A DNA stretch of 64,000 nt from Warburgia ugandensis (Eukaryota > Streptophyta > Magnoliopsida > Canellales > Canellaceae), in contig CP141128.1 of the NCBI GenBank assembly GCA_035236585.1, positions 37,616,684 through 37,680,683 on the forward strand. The letters are read 5' to 3'. The notes below the pieces were generated by a model. It was not told the origin of the DNA. It did no database searches and saw only the letters and a program-made list of their open reading frames with translations. How positions within the stretch are numbered: position 1 is the first letter of the stretch; every line of letters starts with the position of its first letter. The position numbers were made by a program, and so were the translations under genes. Of this stretch, positions 42,291 to 56,829 are shown piece by piece.

Positions 42291-45019
42291 GCCTTTATAT
42301 GAGAATAAAATGGTCTTTCAAAGTCTTGTGAGAAACCATTCAATTCTATTTATTTTCAATGTATGAGAACCTTTCAAACTCATGTATTCAACAAGCTATA
42401 GAAACATGTTTTCCATGAGTTGGTGAACATGCATTCATCATTCATTTGATAATGCACTTTAAGTTTCCAAAAGTATTCATCTAATATCCACATCAAAATA
42501 ATTAATGTTCAACCATGCATGCTTAGTTCATAGAATTATCATATTAAAGATAATACAACTTTCTCATGCTTTCAATCATTAAACATTGCCTTCCAAGAAA
42601 TGTTTATAAAGGATGGATCTTTAAGCAATTATAAAACTCATGAATGTGAAGCTTTTCTTATGAATATAATCAATTCCAAGTCATACATATTAGTAGCAAA
42701 TCCATTTCAACAAATAGCAATAAAATTAGGTTAAAATAACCTACATTGTGGTTACAAGCAATGAAATTTGTTATCCTCTTTTAGTTATGAAGACCTTAGG
42801 ATTCTTTCCTTCAATTAATAGATATAAGTACAAGTATAGTGTAACATATTAAGCTTTATTCTACCTTGAGACCAATCATTAAATCATTCTTAAGATACTA
42901 GTTTTACAAGTATGACTACTTTTAGCACATTGCGTAGGTCTCCTTATAGTCCAAAAACATAGAAAGCTATACTATGGTGCACTCATTGGCATTGTGTGCT
43001 ATTTGGGGTGTTCCAAATGTTGTAGTATCAAGCTAACAGTTTCTTAAGTGTCATCGACACATATATAAAGTCCAATTATGTTTAAGGTATTTGTAATATC
43101 CACAAGATTTAAGTGTATGTTTCAACCAAGGCATACAGTCCAATCAATCTTTTGTTATAATGTTATTATTAGGATAGATTAAGTATTTCAAGTTCTTTTT
43201 GCACATGTAGCTATTCCAAAGTAAATCATATGTTTCTACATATATCTACATCTTCTAAGCGTATCTATGGTAAGTTCTAGTCAAAGAGTATAGTCTTCAC
43301 TCTTTTGTTTAGGTGTTACAACTAAGGCAATATTAGCATTTTAAATTCAAATTTAGTCATTCCATTTCTGAAGCATTTAAAGTGAATATGTGTCATGAGA
43401 TAACCACTAAGATTTTCACATGCTTTCATAATTTCATTAATTAAAGACAATATTCAAATAAATTCATCATCTACATTAACTTTATTCATTTTAACACATG
43501 GTAATTATTAGACTTTCCAAGGTAGCAATCATAATCCACCTACCTCTAATCAAGTGCTTTCGATTTGCTCATGCAAAAAACTATTTAGTTCGTGCATACA
43601 CTAATAGCCAATTCCTCATCTGTAACAACATAATTACACATTTAGATCTACAATATATGTTTTCTTTGAATTTTTTAAGGTCTATAATTAACCTTAGGTT
43701 AGTCTCTGGCACTAATCGGTATAAGGAAATGTGATTGTGCTCATCCACATCACTGATTACATTTCATTAATGGTTGGTTGTTAATCTAATGATCAATGGT
43801 TATCAGATTACCAAATCCACACCATTGATCATTGATTGGCGGTCCACATCTCCTTTTTAAACATCTAATATTACTAACACATGGGATAACAAGTTAACTT
43901 AGCAGATTATGAGCCATAAACTCTTGATCCACTACCTAATCTAATCTTGGATGGTCAGATCTAGGGTTCATGCACTTTTAATGGTCAAACATGTTTAAAT
44001 TTCAGGTTTCTAGTTGATTTAATTGTTGGATTGTGGTTCATAGCATGAAAACAGTAACTTCCAGGTCCAATGTCTATATGTCTAATAGTAATGTGGCGAT
44101 TGCACTAGCATGAGATGAGGGTGCTAGTGGTGGTCTAAATGGAGGGGAGCTCGCCTGTGGGGAGACCTGAGCAAGGGGTCGGATGCTGATGGTGAGGTCT
44201 GAGTAGGAGGGTGGACACTAGTTTTCTCCCTTCTTTCCAGTGTTCCCCCTCATTTTTCTCTATTTTCGAGTCACTGCTTGACTCAAGATAGCCAAATGAT
44301 GCATGGTGGATCAACTCAACACGTGTTGAGCCTAGCTCCATGAGTCACAGGTTAGTCTGCCACATCAGAAACAAAACATGATGGGGGTGCCATTATCAAT
44401 TTGGACCCCCTTAAATTGGTCAAATTTTGGGGATTTTCTACACTAATTTCCTTTTCATGCAAACTTAATATCATTGGAATCAACTCGATGCGTACATTCC
44501 AAATATTGAGGTTTTGAGTATCTAAGTGTATTTCAAAAGGACAATTATGCAGAACTGAAAATGTGGGACTCTTTCCTTAGCTAGGAAAATAGTTTTACAA
44601 TCTCATGGATAGTCCATCTATACATCCATTACTTAGCATCAATCGTTAGATGATGCACTATACCTAAACTTCACTCTAGCTCATTTTCCTCACGCTCTCA
44701 TTCAACTTTTAATAAGTTTCATTTATGATAGTGAATGAGAGGTATAAGAAAAATAAAACCCTATTTTTGTAATTTTAATTGTTTATTCACTGTAAATGGA
44801 TATTTACATATATCACATCAACATTGTCATCTCTGTTAATTACATTCCTTCATGAAATATATTTGTAATAGCTAAACTTTCATGGCTAACATGAGAAGTC
44901 ACCACACAAAGGTGCCAAATATAGTGTCCATGTGATTGCATATTAATTGTATCCTCTCCCCAACAACCTACAACGTAAGTCCCTCTGTGAAGATAAGAAA
45001 CCCCCTCATAGGAAGTGTG
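42291..45019. other. AT-rich region, possibly part of a large LTR
   Basis: No gene recognised. Near 44383 it shares GGGGGTGCCATTAT and following layout with the end of the gypsy LTR near 56515, so 41.6-44.6 kb may be another diverged LTR of that group. Low certainty. Confidence 0.3.
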
Positions 45020-47010
45020 AAAGCAATTTTTTGTTTCATTTATTCTTAATTGAATTCAACCTCTGAGTTTTGCAAGGAGGAGCTGTTAATTATTTAATTT
45101 TGACCAAAATACCCCTAATTTAGCATATAATTAGATCATGTAACCAATCAATTTTGTAATTTTTAGATAAAATATAAATTTTAGCTCCAAATGATCATCT
45201 AATAATTGATCTGTAAAATTTAACATCAAATAATCATCAGAGCTAATCAAATGTGTAATGTATAGCTTAGATGACTCTAATTTGGTCTTGTACTTTGCAA
45301 TTCAATCATATTCTGGCTTGGATAGCTCAAATCAAAATTCAACTATGTAGATCATCTTAAAGGACATTGAATGGTTGGGATTAAATCAATGAACCAGATC
45401 ACTCACAAGGCAAGAGGGAATAATTTCTAATTGAAGAGTAAGAAAGAATAGTAAACCCAAGAAAAAGAAAAACTAAAAGTGGAAGGCATTGCCTAACATA
45501 AAAAGAAGAAAAGTAGGGGGAATGAAATTAGAAGCTCGGGGATGTTATAAAAATAGAAAAAGGAAGCAGTAAAGGGAAGCCCCTCCATAGGAGGGTAGCC
45601 GGAGAAAGACTTCTCTCACCTGCACTTTCCCTCTCTTCTCCCTTGTCCCTTCTCTCTCTCTGACTCTCCCTCTCTGTCTTTCCCTTTCTACCTCTTTCCC
45701 TCTTCTGAGTTTTTCCCTTCGTCGGGCCGCTCCGACAACCATAAAAGGGCAACTATAAGGCCCCTCCACCATAGAGCAGCTGCAAGGGAAGACTGGCATC
45801 TCAATCGTGGAACTTAAGAAGAGTTGCAGGAGAAGCCAGTAAGCACCTATCCCCCTCACCTCACCCACTCTATTTTGGTTCTTTCTCTTCATGGCACCAC
45901 TCCCTTTGTCTTTCCCTCTCTCTGCTCCGATGATCTTAGCAGGAGCCACAGAAGTAGACCACTCCCATCAGAACTCTCCCTCTCTGCTATTTCCCACATC
46001 ACCCCCTCCTGTAGTCTCCTATTTTTCTCGCTCTCTCAATTTCTAGTAGGAAACTAAAATTCACTACTCCCACCTCCTCCTTATCTCCCTTGCCACCAGC
46101 ACCTCTATTTCCCTCTGTCTTCACCTATGACACCTTCTCCCTTCACCGTAGGAGAAAACCCAAGTCAGGGGTTTTTCCTTTTTTTTCCCTATTTTCCCCT
46201 ACTTCCCTTCTTCCCCTCCTCACTGTTTCATTGTCTCCATATAGTTTCCTCTGCTGTTTTATGTTTAAAACCAAAAAATTAGAAATTTCCAAATTTTCCC
46301 TTTAGTTTTTAACTTATATTCCATTTTAATCCTTTTCTAATCCTATTCCAATTTTGTTTTATCCATATTCTTGCTATCTAGGTTTTGTACTATTTTTAAA
46401 ATAATTTTTGGAACTGTGTTATCCAAGCCTATTTTATTTAAGCCTCACCAAATCAACGATCTAACTATAATAAATAGGATTTCTTTATTTCTTGATATTT
46501 TTCATGTTATATTTTCAATCAATTCCTAGATATTGTTCTCAGGATAATTCCTAGTTGATACATTATCCCTGATCTTCAATCCAAAAAAAATAAAAAAAAT
46601 TGATCTAAGTCATCCAAAACTCAAAATCATTCCTTAATCTAGATCATCAAAATTTTGGAAAATTTGTTTAATCCAGTCATTGGATCCTTAATCAAAAGTA
46701 TCATTGAGAGATTGATGAAGGCTAATGACTTTGATGACATAAGATTTGAAGAATTTGTAATGATCAAACTAGGGAAGTAGATTTGATATTCTATTTAGTT
46801 TAATTTTTTTTGTCTTTTTGAACTGAAAATTCTGCAATTTTCATCAGTTTAATAGATCTAAATTTTCATTTCACTATTAGTTAATTTTTGTTATTCCTTT
46901 TAATTTTTGGTCAATTAAATTTTATTTAAACTCCAAATCAGTAAATAGTCCCCGTGAGATCGACCTATACTTGCATCGGCTACACTACAATAGTAAGTAC
47001 GCTCGTGTAA
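45020..47010. repeat. Non-coding retroelement-derived block, copy 2
   Basis: Counterpart of 38430-40340 in the same orientation: same opening motifs, a pyrimidine-rich centre (45590-46260), AATGATCAAACTAGGGAAGT and CGACCTATACTTGCATC near the end. Non-coding; the long frames in the pyrimidine-rich part are compositional. Confidence 0.5.
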
Positions 47011-47110
47011 AACAATTAACAGGAGCCATAAAACCTGTAATTCTTAAAGTCATGGTAAAGATTCCTTCCAATTCGATTACATTCATGGAGGACGGTTATG
47101 CTAGGGTATC

Positions 47111-47397
47111 TGAAAAATATGACCTTGTATTTCTTTTGTATATTTTTACATGTAGATTTCTCTTGTTTATATATATAATTTCAAGAGTAAAATAAGCAAA
47201 ATACAAATCACAATCGTGATTGATAATCACTAATTTACATAAACAATGGTAATTGAGGATTTCCTATTTTGAAATTAATTTCTAGCAAGATCCATTTAGC
47301 TAGAGATCTTCGTTCAACTTTGACATTCCTTGTTTGAATCTGGTCTCCAACAAGATTTAATTAGTTGGAGATCTTGGTCAACTTTACGTTCTTAACA
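47111..47397 (-). repeat. 3' LTR of the minus-strand copia element
   Basis: 287 bp; plus-strand ends TGAAAAATATG and TTCTTAACA. Collinear with 52551-52844. Confidence 0.85.
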
Positions 47398-47409
47398 CTT
47401 TCCCTCAAG

Positions 47410-50400
47410 TTTGGAATGTATGTTTATAATTCCTAACTTGTGGAGTAAAGTTGAGAATTGCAAGGAACACATTTGCTTTGTGAAAATATTGGTTGGTTGA
47501 TGTGATGTGGATATATGACTTGGTTTGACCACTCCTTGAATCTTTTCTCACATGAGATGACAATCAATTTCAATATGCTTTGTTCACTTATGAAAGACCA
47601 GGTTTGAAGCAATACAAAGTGCTGCTTGGTTGTGACAATATAAGTTGGCAAGACAAGAAAGCTCAATGCCCAAATCTTGTAGAATGTACCTTAACCAAAC
47701 AACTTCACAACAAGTAGTACTCATGGATCGATATTCATCTTCCGCACTGGATTGCAACACGGTTGTTTGCTTCTTGGTTTTCCAGGAAATTAATGAATTT
47801 CCAAGGAATATGTAGTATCAAGTGACAAAGCGTCAAGTATCACGACATCTGATCCACTCTGCATAACAAAAGGCATTCAATTGGATTGCACTTGTTGAAG
47901 GAAGGAAAATTGCTTGTCATAGTGTGTGCTTAATATAGCGTAAGATACCACTACTATTTCTAAATGTGGAACTCATGGCTTGTCCATAAATCGGCTTAGG
48001 ATATTGACTACATATGTTAAGTCTGGTTATGTGATGGTTAAATAGATTAGCCATCCAACGAGTCTATGATATGAAGAAGGATCATTGACAAAATTATCTT
48101 CAAAATTGCTGAGAGAAGTTTTGTTTCATAGGAAATGAGACTGGTTTGGCACTTAGGTATCTAGTATCTTCAAAGATTTTAAGGGCATACTTTCATTGTG
48201 AAAGGATAATGCCTCAATTGTCCAAGATCTTTCAATTTAAATTAATCTTTTAGGAATGACTTGGTATCTTCAATGTCCAATAGGTTGTTTCGTGCTAGGA
48301 TGACACCATCTACATAAACAAGAAGAGTGCTGATTTTACCATTTTGGGATTGAACTAATAATGCATAGTAGGCCTTTGATTGATGATAGTCAGCTTGGTT
48401 GAGAATAGTTGAGAGTTTGATAAACCATTGAAGGGAAGCTTGTTAAAGACTTTATAATGATTTGGGGACTCTACAAACTTATGGCTCCCCCTTTCATTCA
48501 AGATGAGGAGATAAAGTCAAGTAAACTTCTTCATGAAGGTCTCCAAGTAGAAAGGAATTATTGACATCAAGTTGATGGAGGTGCAATGTTGGATGGACAC
48601 AATAGAAAGAAGGAGATGAACAATAACAAGTTTGGCAACTGGAGAAAAGGTTTTATGGTAACCAAGGCCTTCTATTTGATTGTATCCATTTTTGCTACCA
48701 ATTAGGCTTTATATCTTTTGATAGATCCATTGGGCTTGAATTTGATATTATATACCCATTTACATCCAATTGGTCTTTTGTTGGGTGGTAATGATTGAAG
48801 TGACCCTGTGTTGTTTGCCTCAAGAGTAGTAAGTTCATGTTTCATGGAAAGACACCATTTAGGATCATGCATAGCTTGTGGATATGTTAGTGGGTCTTTT
48901 TCAACTGAAAGGGACCTGATGAAAGCATGGTGCTTGGGTGATAATCTATCGTATGAAAGTACAATAGATAATGGGTAAGTAATACATGCACTCACTTTCA
49001 ACCAAATTTGAGTTATATGTTGGAACATTTCTTCAAGAAAGGGGAATACCAACATGATACTCATGGAGATAATTGGGTATTGTTGTATGGTGTGTCAATC
49101 GAAAAGTTGAAAGTCCCATAATAGGAAATGACTGGGAAGAGTCTTGCACAATGGATGATGGCGATGACGACAAAGGGGATGAAATTGAAGAAACATTGGG
49201 AGAAGAATCTGCAAGATTTTGAGAAGGATTGTTGGAAAAATAAAATTCCCACCTTGTTGTTGGAATAAGATCATCATCATAATTTGATGATTGGGAATGA
49301 GGAAATACTTGAGGATGATTTGCAAGTGGAGATGGAAAGGGGAAAATTGTTTCATGAAATAGAACATCCCATGAGACAAAATTTTTGTCATTGGATATAT
49401 CATAAACCCGATATCCTTTTTGACCATATAGGCATCCAAGAAAAATACAACATGTGGCTCTAGCATCAAACTTTGAGGGGTAGTGATGGTGTATGGATGC
49501 AAAGCATAAGCATCCACAAACTTGTAAATGGTTTTACACAGGTTGTTTGTGGAAAAGCATCTCAAAGGGTGTTTTATTTTGGAGTGTAGAATTGGGTGTT
49601 AGATTAATAAGGTAGGTAGTTGTTAAGATGGCTTCTCCCTAAAATTGTTTAGGTACATTAGGCTAATATAAGAGGGTTCGTGCCACATTTAGAAGGTGAT
49701 AATGTTTTCATTTAGCCACTCAATTTTGTTATGGAGTTGAAACACAGCTAGCTTGACAAATAATTCATTTTTTGAATTAAATTTAGTCATGATAAATTCA
49801 GGATCATTGTCACTACAAAGTTTTTTTACTTTCAAGGAAAACTATGTCTTGATTAGGTTAATGAATATGATGATGCATTTTTGGGTATTAGGTTTATGAT
49901 GCATCAAATATACCGATGTGCATCAAGTATAGTTGTCAACGATTATGAGAAAATATTGTGATCCATTGATTGCAAGAATATGGTACCCTCCCTAGATATC
50001 GACACGAATGAGTTCAAAAGGTGTGTCAATATGGACAGAGCTTAATGAAAATTTTGAAAGACTTTGTTTTGCCAATGGACAAAGTAAACAACTAGAATGA
50101 TCATAAGATTTTATATCTCTGATAGAAGAAGAAAGTACAAAGAGACTCTTATTTGACAAATGGCAAAGACATTGGTGCCAAAGATGTGATGGAATAAATA
50201 ACATTGTAATGACTGAGCTACCTATGGACTTTTGCAAAGTATTAAGGTAGTAAAGTTCCCCTCATTCAGTTCATGTCCCAATCATCTTCCGTTATTATTA
50301 GTCCTGAAGCATACATGCATTGTTAGTAAATGTAGCAAAACAATTAGAACTATGAATGAGTTTGCTAAGGGAGATCAAGTTAAGTTTGAAAGATGGAACA

Positions 50401-51040
50401 TATAGCACATTGTATAATGTGAAACCATTAAAGGATATACTACTTATATGGGTTACTATAGCCATCGCAACATTTGGAAGATGTAGTTTTGGTTAATAAC
50501 TATAGAATTCGTGGTAAATAAGTTTAGGGAGCAAATCATGTGATTGGTTACTCCTATGTCAAGTATCCATCAAATGTTTTTGCAAGTGGAAGGGCAAAAT
50601 ATTATGCTTGAGATTTCACTCATGGCAGATGTACTATCGACTTTATTAGCCATAGAAGTCTGCTTATGGCTATTCAAATTTTTTGTAAAATTCTAGTACT
50701 GCTCTACTTTGAGAGTGAAGGAGTTCTGAGTTGTAGATGTACTAGCATTGACATGATTGGCTTTAAGTACGAAATTTTTGGGATCATGTTGGTCTTATTT
50801 TCCACCAGTAAAATTCTTTCTTTGCAACTTACGACAAATATCAATGGTGTGTCCTTTGAAACCACAATAACCACACTTGAGATGTGAACGACACGTCACA
50901 GAAATGTGTCCCATTTTGCCACAAGTACCACATTTCAAGGAAGGGCTTTTAGATGCGAAATTCTTCCCAAATTTTGGTGAATTGATTCGTACTGCAAGTG
51001 CAATGATATCTATCATAGGTGTGCTTTGAATATTGCTCAT
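47410..51040 (-). pseudogene. copia gag-pol (minus strand), broken
   Basis: Two CCHC knuckles at 50795-51040: CGTCGKMGHISVTC and CGYCGFKGHTIDIC. GAG-pre-integrase at 49992-50237: LWHQCLCHLSNKSL and CLLCPLAKQ. Integrase C-terminal region about 49100-49565. Start of RT at 48702-49064: YDRLSPKHHAFIRSL, DPKWCLSMKHELTTLEANN and KRPIGCKWVYNIKFKPNGS. RNase H near 47560-47760: AEDEYRSM-like start, TCCEVVWLRYILQDLG and YCHNQAALCIASN. The catalytic part of RT lies in heavily decayed sequence at 48200-48700. Not functional. Confidence 0.8.
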
Positions 51041-52550
51041 TGCTTTTCATCTTAGAGGATAAGAGAGTAAGCTTTGTTGATAGTAGGAAGTAGTTCCATA
51101 AGTAGAATTTGTCCTTAAAATGCTGTATAGACCCTGTTGAGGCCCATTAGAAATTTCATAGTCCTTTGACTATGCTGAAACTGCAAAACTTCTTTGACAG
51201 TCCCACAAGTGCATGTTGGGATAGGATAGAGTGTGTTGTGTTCATCTCAGAGACCCTTTAGTTTGGTATAATAGGTGCTAATGTTCATGTTGTCTTGCCT
51301 ACAATCACGAATGGCTTCTTCAATGTGAAAAAGGTGAATGGTTCATCAAAAACACTCATTCAAATTAGACAAAATATCATGAGCATTGTCATTGTAGATA
51401 ATGCTTGCTTCAATCTCTTGAGAAATAGAATTGAGAAGCCATGCTTTGACGAGATTGTTGCAATACCCATATTATTGGAGTTCTGTGATGGATGTGGCTG
51501 GCAATTGTGGAATGGTGCTTGTGACGAATCCTTCCTTATTTTTTATACTGAAGCCCATAAGCATGGCATGTCTCTAAGTGCTATAGTTGTCTCCATTTAA
51601 CATTTGTGTAATGAGAATAAGTCCTGGTTGAGCAGAATGATGAAGATAATATGGATCATTCGGATTGTCATATCTATTGGCTTCAAGCGTGGTTGATATT
51701 TGAGTAGCTCTTTTGGCTAGAGATGTTGATGATGAAATTCTTGGATGATGATGTGCCGAAGTTGGAGAAGAAAACCAGGTAAAAAAAATCAGTTAGGGTT
51801 TTTCATTGTTTTTTTTTAAGGGTGACTATATAGGTAACCCTTTGTTTACGGTTTTGACAATAAGAAGGAGGGATCGGTGGGAGGCCGTGAAACGGAAAAT
51901 GAGGATCGCGTGGAGACTGGAAATTTCTGATGGAATAGGGAGATGGAGCCCTTAAAAAAGAATTCAGTGATGTCAATTTCAAGAGGAACTCACTGGATAA
52001 ACAAATTGGGCACCTGGAAATGGTGCTGCAATAGTGGTAGATTTTTGGTTGAGAGGATGCTCTTTGAGAAGTGCAAGAAACTATGAAATTCTAAATTGAT
52101 GTCTTCTTTTCCCGATTGCTTAAAAGGAGCTTTTATGACCACAATCCTATTGGCAGTGGATTCTCATTGGCCTATTATGATTCGCCTTTGGTTTCAGTTG
52201 AAAAGAAGGGTTTCTTTGGCCATTCAAGTCTTAGATATTATGGTTTGAGAATTTGAGGCTTGTGGTCTTTCGTATTATTGCAAAGGTAGATGCTGTCAAG
52301 ATGTCACAGATTTAGATCGGTAGTGGGTTCTGATCAACCAAAGTAAGGTTTCTAAAGATTCTATACAGCCTAATTATTGGTCTCTAGCAAGAGGTGAATG
52401 GTGAAGTTCAATTCTTTGGTAGACGATCTGAGAGGGGATCTCAATGGGTAATGTTTTGCTGCTAAAAGTGATAAGGTTTTGGAGAAAAGAGATGAAGCTA
52501 TTGGGTTTGAGCTAGTATGTGGATGACGGATTTTCACTACACTGGTACAA

Positions 52551-52844
52551 TGAAAAAATGCAAGTAACCTTGTATTTCTTTTCTATATTTTTACAAGAAA
52601 ATTTCTCTTTTTTATATAGATAATTTCAAGAGAAAAATAAGCAAGATACAAATCACAATTGTGATTGATAAATCACTAATTTACATAAATGAAGGTAATT
52701 GAGGATTTCTTATTTTGAAATTGATTTCAAGTAAGATCCATTTAGCTGAAGATTTTTGGTCAGCTTTGACATTCCCGATTTGGATTTGGTCTCTAGCAAG
52801 ATTTGATTAGCTAGAGATCTTGGTCAACTTTTACATTCTTAATA
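52551..52844 (-). repeat. 5' LTR of the minus-strand copia element
   Basis: 294 bp, TGAAAAAATGC to TTCTTAATA on the plus strand. The expected tRNA-Met primer site next to 52550 is not recognisable. Confidence 0.8.
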
Positions 52845-52849
52845 GTATC

Positions 52850-53230
52850 AAATGATAAAGAAACATAACATGAGGTGGTGTTTTCAATCTATTCTTGTGT
52901 CCTTGAAATTGTGTGTCAATGCATTTACATGTCCTCTAAGCTTCTAATTGTTATATGTCATTGTACTTGTTTACTTCTCCAGCGACTTTTTTTTATATTG
53001 GGGGATGATTATGCTCACTTGCAAAGTTTGTAACAAGCTTAGATAGAGAAACGTAATAACATATGGAAATTTCTCTACTCAATATTTTAGCAATATGCTT
53101 GTGCTTGCAATTGTGTCTTGGTGTAGCTGCTTGCAAGTTTATTCCAATAGGGACCATCATGTGTATGAGCTATGGTACTTCAACATAGTAGAGAATAATG
53201 AAGAAGAGGAACATTGATGTTTTTTTATGC
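52850..53230. other. Unassigned AT-rich sequence between copia and gypsy
   Basis: No gene or element end recognised. Confidence 0.4.
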
Positions 53231-56200
53231 TCCAAATTTTCAAACACTAAATAAATATATAGTATAAATATAAAATAGGTAGGATCCCTTTGTAAATATC
53301 AACATATTAAAATCATTTTCAAAAATATGAAATATCTAATTAATAACACATTTTTTGAACCTCCAGGCATCAAATGACCCATAAGAAAGCACGATAAACA
53401 CCGATACAAAGAAATAGTGCTAACTCACAACATGAGACATGTCATATTTAACTGCATGAAAATCACAAATAATAATACTGGAGTATTAAAATCATCAAGA
53501 ACCAGGATCTGTCCATCATGACTTAACATCCATCCATAAGACCAAGTTCGCAAGTCTATATTATGTGAAAAAGAACATCTAAATATGTACAACCCATATA
53601 CAAGTCCAAAATGATGTCAAGTCAATAACGTAAATTAGTATGATAGTCACAAAATGTTGTAGTGATCCTCACCATCTTTAATGATGCTCCACCTGTTTGC
53701 CATTTCTGGTGTCCCACTCTATATCTGAGGCATTGCATGAAAAATAACAATGTCTCAGCAAGCTATCGCTTGTATAGATACATAGACATTTAATTTTCAA
53801 CAAATGGATATCAACATGATCTCATAATAAAACTCATGGATGTAATAATGGGATGGAAAATGAATAGACAAGTCTCATAAACAAAAACAGCATACACATA
53901 TGATTCATGTCAAAACCAGAATCCAATATGGCATGTATGATCTCGTACAAATCATAAGAATCACATGAGTCAAATCAACATGATATGCATAACATAGTAT
54001 AAAACATCGCTCATAAATCTAATAGTGCCTAGTATAAGCAAATCCATCATATTAAAGAATGAGTGAATGTCATGAATAGAAGGGCATAGAATCCACTCTG
54101 TTCCTTGAGTGTACGACATACTCTCACATACAAGCATGAGTACTCATACCAATCCTTTATGCATCTTCAAGCCATGGGTACATACGTATATATCAGTCCC
54201 ATCAGTAATCATAATGCTACATGAAGTGCCAAAGAAACATATGAATCACCATACTGTAGGAGTAACCAACTCCTGGGATTGATGCTCCCCGTTGAAACCA
54301 GAACAAGAGACAAAATGTCCATCGCGCATGGGAGGAGACTGGACTTGCAGTGTGGACAACCCATGATTCCCCATCTTATGAATTTGCCCCCTTTTGGGGC
54401 GGGTGTCAAATCATCTCATCAAGTCAGAGTGCGGCTGGCCAACCATACAACCCTCCTAGCACAATGTCCACTAAGACCCATCATAAGTTCACAAAAAAGA
54501 AAAATTAGCTCATCATCCCAAATCAAGCAATAATAAGCCATGACTAATCACAAAACACAAGAGTGCTTGTGGCTCGCCATCCCAGAGCACTACCCTCACC
54601 ATAAGGTCAATCTCTTAAGGACTAAACATTAAACCTCCTCAATAAACCCACAGATAAATAATTTAAAAAAATAAAATAAGTAAAAGCATCACTATATCCA
54701 AATAACATGAGTCCATTAAAAATATATAAATCAAAATGATCATGCATAAGTATAAAACATCCGTGCTAAATAATAGTCTCAAAGTCAAAAGGCCAAATAA
54801 ACATGCATCAAATCATTGATATATGTGAAATCATCAAATGAACATCCATAATTTTTATACAAAATATATCAATATTAAATGTCATCACCTACCTTAGTGA
54901 GAACCAACTCCCTAAGGCATGTCTCCTCTCAAATTTGTATAGTCTGATGTACCTGTACAAAACCACATAACATAACCCATCAGTTATCACTCAATATTGA
55001 TAGTTTATCCTCAAATCACTCAAGATCCTCCATGATCTAGGTGAATTAGCGTTCATTCATAGCTAGTTAAAAGTCTAATTTCCTTTAATCTTTTGTCTGA
55101 TCTTTGATCTTGGCTGTAGGTTGCAAATTAACTATCCAAATCACTTGATTTCTCACACCCAAAGTGATAATCATCTTATCATTAGTCTTTCTCCTATCTA
55201 CATAATCAATCCAACCATCATATGGTTAGATCTAATCATGATCGATCTGATCAATAGTCATGATGACTACTAAGGTCCAATTTTTCTTAATCTATAATTT
55301 CTAGGATGATCCAACCATTGGATCATTTTAAACATCCTATTGGATGTCTTATATACTTAATCAATCATATTCACAATGTTTTCTAAGATTTACATGTGTA
55401 CTAATAGTCAATCCATTGATTTGATAGTTGGATCATCCTCTAATTAGTTAGATCTATAGTTTTTATCTCATTCAATGGTTTAAATCATAATCTAGTGTGT
55501 TATTTGACCATTAAATCCATCAATCTAATTGTTAGATCATCTAACAGATCAATTTTCATGGCCTAATCACCCTTTGATCTAGCCGATCTTATAATTTTAA
55601 GGTTTTAATTAAGTGAAAATGTGGTTAGATCTAAGTTTTTATAACAAAATTAGGTCTACATCATTGAGACAAATCCAAAAGATGTCTCAGATAAAAAATC
55701 AGGTTTATATTGCCTCTTAAGTTGAAGATTTTCTATTTTAGATCAAAATCAAAGGTCCAGATTAAAATCTAGATCAAAGTCATATAAAATGATGTCACCA
55801 AGATGCACTACATCTGTGACACACGTTCAGGGCACGTGTGGTGTGTCTTGGTTGCTAGGACGCACGTGGGTGTGTCTCCATCATCAGGACACACGAGCGT
55901 CCTATTTCGCCCATGAATGGCACATGCAATTGGTACCAGCATACATTTTGAAACGCATCTACTTGGATGTGTCCTAGATGCAACATCCATTAGGGATGGT
56001 CCATTCAAACTGTCTGTTCTTTTCCTTTTTGATCTATAGCCTAGATGATCCCAAAATTTAATTGTTTTCACTGTTCCTAGGATTTTGAGGGTCCAAGAAT
56101 CTAATAGATGGCTTAGATCATCCATCCGATCTGTCCTTGAGGTGGGTTATTTTTACTGTGACATGGGTTTTCCCTGATGAACCTCACCTAGTTAGAAAAC

Positions 56201-56808
56201 TAGTCTGGTTAGCATGGGGAGGAGAAAAATTGGAAGGAAAAGAAGAAAAAGAGAAAGAGGAAAAGAAATACCTGTCTACCAGTGGGAAAAATCCATCCGG
56301 GAAGAGATTGTTGCCTGTGAAGGAGAAAAGAGCCGAATGTCAGTGAAACGCGGCTAAATAGGGTGGGGTGGGGTGGGGTTGGGATTGTGATTGGGGAAGA
56401 CAGGAAATGTGAGAAAAATGAGGGGAAGTGGGAGGTTAAAATGTGATAAAATGTTGAGGGATGGCGGCAGCAGAGCTGGGCCATCTGCCATGTGCCATAC
56501 ACACGATGTGATAAGGGGGTGCCATTATGAACATGACCCCTGCATTTATGCATTTTTGTTTTAAAATTAGGTAAATGGGCCCCATTTAAAAAATTACCAA
56601 AATGTCGCTTAAATTTTTTTCATCCGAACTCCCTTTAAGGCATTCTTGGTGTTGTTAGATTCCATTTTTCAAGCACTATATAACCATCCATGTTAACTCT
56701 CAATTTAGTCTCTATAATTATCAAATCTAAAAAAACTCAAAATCCCATTCATGAAATTCTTGAATAATATTATATAATTATGTGAGAAAATTTATAGATA
56801 TTTTTACA
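53231..56808 (-). repeat. 3' LTR of the gypsy (Tekay-like) element; left end approximate
   Basis: On the minus strand the LTR begins TGTAAAAATATC at 56808, just after the polypurine-like GTAAAGAGAGAAGGA. It is at least 3 kb with no coding content. It shares layout with the solo LTR at 59868-62696, including CTCAGCAAGCTAT near 53757, and includes a GC-richer island at 54285-54600 and a hydrophilic purine-rich patch at 56220-56420. The left boundary could not be fixed. Confidence 0.5.
55833..55868. promoter_or_regulatory. Pair of G-box motifs in the gypsy LTR
   Basis: Perfect CACGTG at 55833-55838 and 55863-55868, within a stretch that also repeats GACACAC/GTGTGTC. G-boxes bind plant bZIP and bHLH factors; here they would lie in the LTR promoter region. 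Confidence 0.45.
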
Positions 56809-56829
56809 TCCTTCTCTCTTTACAAAAAT

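Larger units (their letters stand above)
47111..52844 (-). mobile_element. Ty1/copia LTR retrotransposon, minus strand, decayed
   Basis: LTRs at 47111-47397 and 52551-52844, flanked by exact 5-bp duplications GTATC (47106-47110 and 52845-52849). The polypurine tract (ACTTGAGGGAAAG on the minus strand) abuts the left LTR at 47398. Domains on the minus strand in order: gag zinc knuckles, GAG-pre-integrase, integrase, RT, RNase H. All frames are broken. The right LTR end has mutated from CA to TA. Confidence 0.85.

Noticed and set aside
42291..44640. A definite gypsy LTR in this region
   Set aside because: Only a short block near 44383 resembles the LTR at 56515; ends and duplications were not found, so it is left as a possibility.
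45528..45949. Arg/Glu-rich minus-strand frames
   Set aside because: Antisense of a pyrimidine-rich tract; no domain.
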